Of a stretch of 64,000 bases of DNA, positions 59,729 through 64,000 are shown one piece after another (the stretch's first letter is position 1; the number at the start of each line of letters is the position of its first letter). The translations under genes and the position numbers were made by a program. Below the pieces are notes generated by a model. It saw only the letters and a list, made by a program, of their open reading frames with translations, did not search any database and had not been told where the DNA came from. The stretch comes from Palsa-506 sp963707065 (lineage in GTDB: Bacteria > Actinomycetota > Actinomycetes > Streptosporangiales > Streptosporangiaceae): assembly GCA_963707065.1 (NCBI GenBank), contig CAVPPJ010000020.1, positions 248,001 to 312,000 of the forward strand. The letters are read 5' to 3'.

Positions 59729-61768
59729 GTGATAGGCCGCATTCCGATCCTCGACGTGCAGCCGGCCGTGGACTGCGGGCTGCGCCCGGCCAGGGCCGTC
59801 AGCGGGGAAACTTTCGAAGTCAGCGCCACCGTGTTCCGCGAGGGACACGAGATGCTCGGCGCCGGCGTCGTGCTGCGCCGCCCGGACGGCCACCAGGAGC
59901 CGCTGACCGCCCTGCGCGAGCTAGCCGAGGGCACCGACCGCTATGGCGCCGACGTCACGGTCACCTCGGCGGGGCTGTGGCATTTCCGGGTGGAGGCATG
60001 GGGGGATCCGCTGGCCGGCTGGCGCCACGACGCGGCCATCAAGGTGCCGCTCGGCCTGGACGCCGAGCTCATGCTGGCCGCAGGCGCGCTGCTGTTCGAG
60101 CGAGCGGCGCGGAACATCAGGCCATCCGGCGATCCAGACCCGGCTGCCGCGCGGCCGGGTCTGGGAGCTCCCGCGGCCAGGCAGGCGCGGGCCGTGCTCG
60201 CATCGGTGGCCGCGCTGCTTCGCGACCGCGGCGTCCCGGCCACCGCCCGGCTCGCCGCGGCCGTCACCGGGGAGGTCACCGCGATCCTCGCCGCCCGCCC
60301 GCTGCGCGACCTGCTCACCCGGTCCCGCTGGTGTCCCGTCATGGTGGACAGGGAGCGCGCGCTCTACGGTTCCTGGTACGAGTTCTTCCCTCGCTCCGAA
60401 GGCGCCGTGGCCGGCCCGGACGGCCGGACCAGATCGGGAACGCTGCGCACCGCGGCCTGCCGCCTGGAAGCGGTCGCGGCCATGGGCTTCGATGTGGTCT
60501 ACCTCCCGCCAGTCCACCCGATCGGCACGACCGCGCGGAAGGGCGCCAACAACACGCTGGACGCAGGCCCGGGCGACCCGGGCTCGCCCTGGGCCATCGG
60601 CTCGGCTGACGGCGGGCACGACGCAATCCACCCGGAGCTCGGCACGCTGGACGACTTCGACGCCTTCGTGGCGCGGGCGGCTGATCTCGGCCTGGAGGTC
60701 GCGCTTGACTTCGCGCTGCAGGCATCGCCCGATCATCCGTGGGTGCGCTCGCATCCTGAGTGGTTCACCACCCGGGCTGACGGCTCGATCGCCTACGCGG
60801 AGAACCCGCCCAAGCGCTATCAGGACATCTACCCGCTGAACTTCGACAACGACCCGGACGGCATCTATGCCGAGGCGCTCAGGATCCTCCGGCACTGGAT
60901 GGGCCACGGGATCAGGATCTTCCGGGTGGACAATCCGCACACCAAGCCGCTGCGGTTCTGGGAGCGGCTGCTCGCCGAGATCGCACGCACCGATCCCGAC
61001 GTGCTGTTCCTGGCCGAGGCGTTCACCCGCCCGGCCATGATGCACACGCTGGCCAAGATCGGCTTCCATCAGTCGTACACCTACTTCACCTGGCGCAACA
61101 CCGTGCCCGAGATCGCCGGTTACCTGCGCGAGCTGGCGGGCCCGGCGGCCGCCTACATGCGGCCGAATTTCTTCGTCAACACGCCGGACATCCTCTGCGA
61201 GTACCTGCAGTTCGCCGGCCCGGCCGCCTTCCGGGTGCGTGCCGTGCTGGCCGCCATGCTCGCCCCGTCCTGGGGCGTCTACTCGGGCTACGAACTCTGC
61301 GAGAATCTGCCCGCCGCGCCCGGCGTCAGCGAGGAATACTCCGATTCGGAGAAATATCAGTACCGGCCGCGTAACTGGGACGAACCGCAGGTAACGGCCG
61401 CAAGCATCGCGCCTTTCCTCACCCGGCTCAACCTGATCAGGAAATCCCATCCCGCCTTGCGCCGGCTTCGCGACCTCCGCTTCCACGCTGCCGACCAGCC
61501 GGAGCTACTCTGTTTCTCCAAGAGCTCCGGCGCCGCGGCGGGGGGGCCGCCAGGCCGGGATATCGTCATCGTCGTCGTTAACACCAACTGGCGCGAGCCC
61601 CGTGAGGCAACCATCTGGCTCGATATGCCAGCACTCGGGATGCGCTGGGACGGAGAGTTCGTCGTCACCGACGAGCTCTCCGGCGAGTCATACCGATGGC
61701 GGCAGGCAAATTACGTGCGGCTTGACCCGGCGGTGGCGCCGGCCCACATTTTCACCGTGAGCACCTAG
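59729..61768 (+). CDS. glgE: Alpha-1,4-glucan:maltose-1-phosphate maltosyltransferase GlgE
   Basis: GH13_3 enzyme that extends alpha-glucan with maltosyl units from maltose-1-phosphate. 679 aa. N-terminal beta-sandwich (RIPILDVQPAVDCGLRPARA), ASWYEFFPRS-like segment (GSWYEFFPRSEG), YLPPVHPIGTTARKGANNTL, nucleophile Asp in FRVDNPHTKPL, acid Glu in LFLAEAFTRP, and QSYTYFTWRN. TAGCGT (59717-59722) is 6 nt before GTG 59729. Next to treS as in the classic GlgE pathway. Confidence 0.96.
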   Translation: MIGRIPILDVQPAVDCGLRPARAVSGETFEVSATVFREGHEMLGAGVVLRRPDGHQEPLTALRELAEGTDRYGADVTVTSAGLWHFRVEAWGDPLAGWRHDAAIKVPLGLDAELMLAAGALLFERAARNIRPSGDPDPAAARPGLGAPAARQARAVLASVAALLRDRGVPATARLAAAVTGEVTAILAARPLRDLLTRSRWCPVMVDRERALYGSWYEFFPRSEGAVAGPDGRTRSGTLRTAACRLEAVAAMGFDVVYLPPVHPIGTTARKGANNTLDAGPGDPGSPWAIGSADGGHDAIHPELGTLDDFDAFVARAADLGLEVALDFALQASPDHPWVRSHPEWFTTRADGSIAYAENPPKRYQDIYPLNFDNDPDGIYAEALRILRHWMGHGIRIFRVDNPHTKPLRFWERLLAEIARTDPDVLFLAEAFTRPAMMHTLAKIGFHQSYTYFTWRNTVPEIAGYLRELAGPAAAYMRPNFFVNTPDILCEYLQFAGPAAFRVRAVLAAMLAPSWGVYSGYELCENLPAAPGVSEEYSDSEKYQYRPRNWDEPQVTAASIAPFLTRLNLIRKSHPALRRLRDLRFHAADQPELLCFSKSSGAAAGGPPGRDIVIVVVNTNWREPREATIWLDMPALGMRWDGEFVVTDELSGESYRWRQANYVRLDPAVAPAHIFTVST

Positions 61769-61807
61769 CAGACCGGGCAAGACCCAGCAGACCCGCAGGA
61801 GAACGCA

Positions 61808-63616
61808 GTGCCAACAGAGCCGGTGCCGGCCAGCGGCCCAGTCCTGCCGGTGCCCGCACCGCGGGCAGGATTTTCCGCAGCGGTGAACGAGCCAGTACCC
61901 GACTCGTTCTCGTTCGACACGCCGCGGGACCCGGAATGGTACAAGCGCGCGGTGTTCTATGAGGTGCTGGTACGCGGCTATCACGATTCGAATGGCGATG
62001 GCACCGGGGACATCCGCGGGCTGACCGCCAAGCTCGATTACCTGCAATGGCTGGGTATTGATTGCCTGTGGCTGCTGCCCATCTACGCATCACCGCTCCG
62101 CGATGGTGGTTACGACATTGCGGACTTCACCTCGATATTGCCGGACTTCGGCAACATCGGCGATTTCGTGGAACTGGTGGAGGCCGCGCACGAGCGCGGG
62201 ATCCGGGTCATCGCCGACCTGGTCATGAATCACACCAGCGACGCGCATCCCTGGTTCCAGGCGTCCCGCAGCGAGCCGGACGGCCCGTACGGCGATTTCT
62301 ACGTCTGGTCCGACACCGACGAGCCCTACCGCGACGCGCGCATCATCTTCGTCGACACCGAGCAGTCGAACTGGACCTACGACCAGGTGCGCGGCCAGTA
62401 CTACTGGCACCGGTTCTTCGCCCACCAGCCCGACCTGAACTACGACAACCCGCGCGTCCAGGACTCCATGCTCGAGGTGCTGCGGTTCTGGCTCGACCTC
62501 GGCATCGACGGATTCCGGCTGGATGCCGTGCCCTACCTGTACGAGCGGGAGGGCACCAACTGCGAGAACCTCAAGGAAACGCACGAGTACATGCGCCGCA
62601 TCCGGTCCGAGGTGGACCGGCTGTACCCGGACCGCGTGCTCCTCGCCGAGGCGAACCAGTGGCCGGCCGACGTGGTCGAGTATTTCGGCGACCCGGCGGT
62701 CGGCGGCGACGAGTGCCACATGGCCTTCCACTTCCCGCTCATGCCGCGCATCTACATGGCGGTACGACGCGAGCAGCGTTACCCGATCTCGGAGATCCTG
62801 GCCCAGACCCCGCCGATCCCGGCCGGCTGCCAGTGGGGCATCTTCCTGCGCAATCACGACGAGCTCACGCTGGAGATGGTCGCCGACGACGAGCGCGACT
62901 ACATGTACTCGGAGTACGCCAAGGACCCCCGGATGAAGGCGAACATCGGGATCAGGCGCAGGCTGGCGCCGCTGCTCGAGAACGACCGCAACCAGCTGCA
63001 GCTCTTCACCGCGCTGCTGCTGTCGCTGCCCGGCTCCCCGGTGCTGTATTACGGCGACGAGATCGGGATGGGCGACAACATCTGGCTCGGTGACAGGGAC
63101 GGCGTCCGCACCCCGATGCAGTGGACGCCGGACCGCAACGCCGGATTCTCCGGCTGCGACCCGGCCCGCCTGTACCTGCCGCTGATCATGGACCCGAACT
63201 ACGGCTATCAGGCACTCAACGTGGAGGCGCAGCAGAATAACTCCGGCTCGCTGCTGCACTGGACCAAGCGCATGATCGAGATCAGGAAACGGCATCCCGT
63301 CTTCGGGCTCGGCCGGTTCGAGGAACTGAACTCGTCCAATCCGAGCGTGCTGGCGTTCGTCCGCGAGCTCAGCGAGCCAGGCGCCGGCACGGAAGGTGCC
63401 GACCAGATCCTCTGCGTGAATAACCTGTCCAGGTTCCCGCAGCCAGTGGAACTTGACCTGCGCAGGTTCAAGGGCGTCACCCCGGTCGAGTGCATGGGCG
63501 GCGTGCCGTTCCCGCCCATCGGCGAATTCAGCTACCTGCTGACGCTGCCAGGACACGGCTTCTACTGGTTCCAGCTCCCGCCGCTGCCGCCAGCGATTGA
63601 ACCGGCGGACGGATAG
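61808..63616 (+). CDS. treS: Trehalose synthase (maltose glucosylmutase) TreS
   Basis: 602 aa GH13_16 enzyme interconverting trehalose and maltose, which feeds GlgE once maltose is phosphorylated. EWYKRAVFYEVLVRGYHDSN, YDIADFTSILPDFG, nucleophile Asp in DGFRLDAVPYLYE, acid Glu in LLAEANQWP, and FLRNHDELTLEM. A variable Pro-rich N-terminal segment of about 40 residues precedes the barrel. It starts 39 nt after glgE. The maltokinase (pep2) and branching enzyme (glgB) are not seen in the remaining sequence and may follow outside. Confidence 0.96.
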   Translation: MPTEPVPASGPVLPVPAPRAGFSAAVNEPVPDSFSFDTPRDPEWYKRAVFYEVLVRGYHDSNGDGTGDIRGLTAKLDYLQWLGIDCLWLLPIYASPLRDGGYDIADFTSILPDFGNIGDFVELVEAAHERGIRVIADLVMNHTSDAHPWFQASRSEPDGPYGDFYVWSDTDEPYRDARIIFVDTEQSNWTYDQVRGQYYWHRFFAHQPDLNYDNPRVQDSMLEVLRFWLDLGIDGFRLDAVPYLYEREGTNCENLKETHEYMRRIRSEVDRLYPDRVLLAEANQWPADVVEYFGDPAVGGDECHMAFHFPLMPRIYMAVRREQRYPISEILAQTPPIPAGCQWGIFLRNHDELTLEMVADDERDYMYSEYAKDPRMKANIGIRRRLAPLLENDRNQLQLFTALLLSLPGSPVLYYGDEIGMGDNIWLGDRDGVRTPMQWTPDRNAGFSGCDPARLYLPLIMDPNYGYQALNVEAQQNNSGSLLHWTKRMIEIRKRHPVFGLGRFEELNSSNPSVLAFVRELSEPGAGTEGADQILCVNNLSRFPQPVELDLRRFKGVTPVECMGGVPFPPIGEFSYLLTLPGHGFYWFQLPPLPPAIEPADG

Positions 63617-63620
63617 GGGC

Positions 63621-64000
63621 GTGGAAGAGGTCATGGAGAACAGTCCCGGGCCGGGGAACTCACGGCTCCAGCTCACCCTGCGGCTCACCGGCGCGGCGCT
63701 GCTGGCCGCGACCGGCGCGATCCACCTGGACCTGTACCTCACCGGGTACCGGCACATCCCGACCATCGGCTGGCTCTTCCTGCTTCAGGTCATCGCCGCG
63801 TTCGTGCTCGCCATCGCCGTGCTGCTGATCCGCAGCCCGCTGGCCGCCGCGGCCGGGGCCGGCTTCGTCGTCACGACCCTGGCCGGCTATCTCCTCGCGC
63901 TGTGGGTCAGCCTGTTCGGCTTCCAGGAGGTCCGCACCACCGCCGGCATCGTGGCCGGCCTGATCGAGGTCGCCGCGTTCGTCGTGCTGGCCGCGCTCGC
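63621..64000 (+). CDS. Membrane protein of unknown function (3' end outside the window)
   Basis: An open frame from GTG 63621 (or ATG 63633, preceded by GAAGAGG) to the right edge, at least 126 codons. After a short polar N-terminus come four hydrophobic segments: LRLTGAALLAATGAIHLDLYL, IGWLFLLQVIAAFVLAIAVLLI, AGAGFVVTTLAGYLLALWVSL and TAGIVAGLIEVAAFVVLAAL. IHLDLYLTGYRHIPTIGWLF resembles a small family of four-helix actinobacterial membrane proteins. It lies 5 nt after treS and could be co-transcribed. Confidence 0.75.
   Translation, partial: MEEVMENSPGPGNSRLQLTLRLTGAALLAATGAIHLDLYLTGYRHIPTIGWLFLLQVIAAFVLAIAVLLIRSPLAAAAGAGFVVTTLAGYLLALWVSLFGFQEVRTTAGIVAGLIEVAAFVVLAAL

Noticed and set aside
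1..64000. tRNA or rRNA genes
   Set aside because: No T-loop (GTTCGANTC) with matching acceptor stem was found in the intergenic spaces, all shorter than about 300 bases.

Overview
The window is a very GC-rich, gene-dense chromosomal segment of an actinomycete (Actinomycetota). Third codon positions are mostly G or C. Gene neighbourhoods match those I recall from Streptomyces and Mycobacterium: gatC-gatA-gatB-ligA-metE-like-mnmA-iscS-etfAB, purN-purH-perM-sucCD-icmB-pcrA, mdh-icd-citA, and a GlgE/TreS/GlgP trehalose-glucan block. A BldC-type regulator, an ECF sigma factor with a CU044_5270-type partner, an FHA protein and a Ser/Thr kinase also fit a morphologically complex actinomycete. I cannot name the genus. 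No tRNA, rRNA, CRISPR, prophage or insertion sequence was found, and no gene-free stretch exceeds about 300 bases.

Layout. 1-9.9 kb (minus strand): the start of a probable 2-hydroxyacid dehydrogenase, a methionyl-tRNA synthetase with a leader that looks like a ribosome-mediated attenuator, gatB-gatA-gatC, ligA, a cobalamin-independent MetE-like protein and mnmA. 10-13.4 kb: a frameshifted DUF222/HNH gene and an ECF sigma/CU044 pair. 13.5-17.7 kb: iscS, etfA, etfB, folD. 17.9-19.2 kb (plus): a small ArsR / SRPBCC / VOC operon. 19.2-29 kb: purH-purN, a proline-rich membrane protein, perM-like, sucD-sucC, a stand-alone B12-binding protein and pcrA. 29-33.5 kb: permease, saccharopine-dehydrogenase-like protein and aminobutyraldehyde-type dehydrogenase, arranged as a divergent amine or amino-acid catabolic unit. 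33.6-36 kb: a polytopic membrane glycosyltransferase-like protein and a PIG-L deacetylase. 36.2-41 kb: a form-II CO-dehydrogenase-like molybdenum hydroxylase operon (S-L-M order) ending in an unusual CoxG protein that carries an RNA-polymerase alpha-CTD-like domain and a C-terminal membrane anchor. 41.2-47 kb: kynureninase, guaA (frameshifted here), a CBS/CNNM transporter-like protein and an M20 amidohydrolase. 47-51.2 kb: mdh, icd, a DUF3017 protein and citrate synthase. 51.4-56.6 kb: FHA-HTH protein, Ser/Thr kinase, SDR, small conserved protein, enoyl-CoA hydratase and bldC. 56.9-64 kb: glgP, glgE, treS and the start of a membrane protein.

Themes. Central metabolism dominates (TCA cycle, purines, folate, Fe-S and tRNA thiolation, glucan/trehalose). 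Many genes have a TANNNT -10 box 6-9 nt before the start codon, so leaderless mRNAs appear common, and I used this to choose starts. Short tandem repeats are frequent. Inside genes their periods are multiples of three (15, 18, 24 bp). Around stop codons and between genes they include other periods (20, 25, 32 bp). Four genes (DUF222/HNH, CU044, molybdenum-hydroxylase large subunit, guaA) are interrupted by five apparent +1 frameshifts. The guaA case lies in a normally indispensable gene and at a C5 run, so some of these may be sequence errors.

The most interesting items are the Met-codon leader/attenuator before metG and the CoxG-alphaCTD-membrane anchor fusion.
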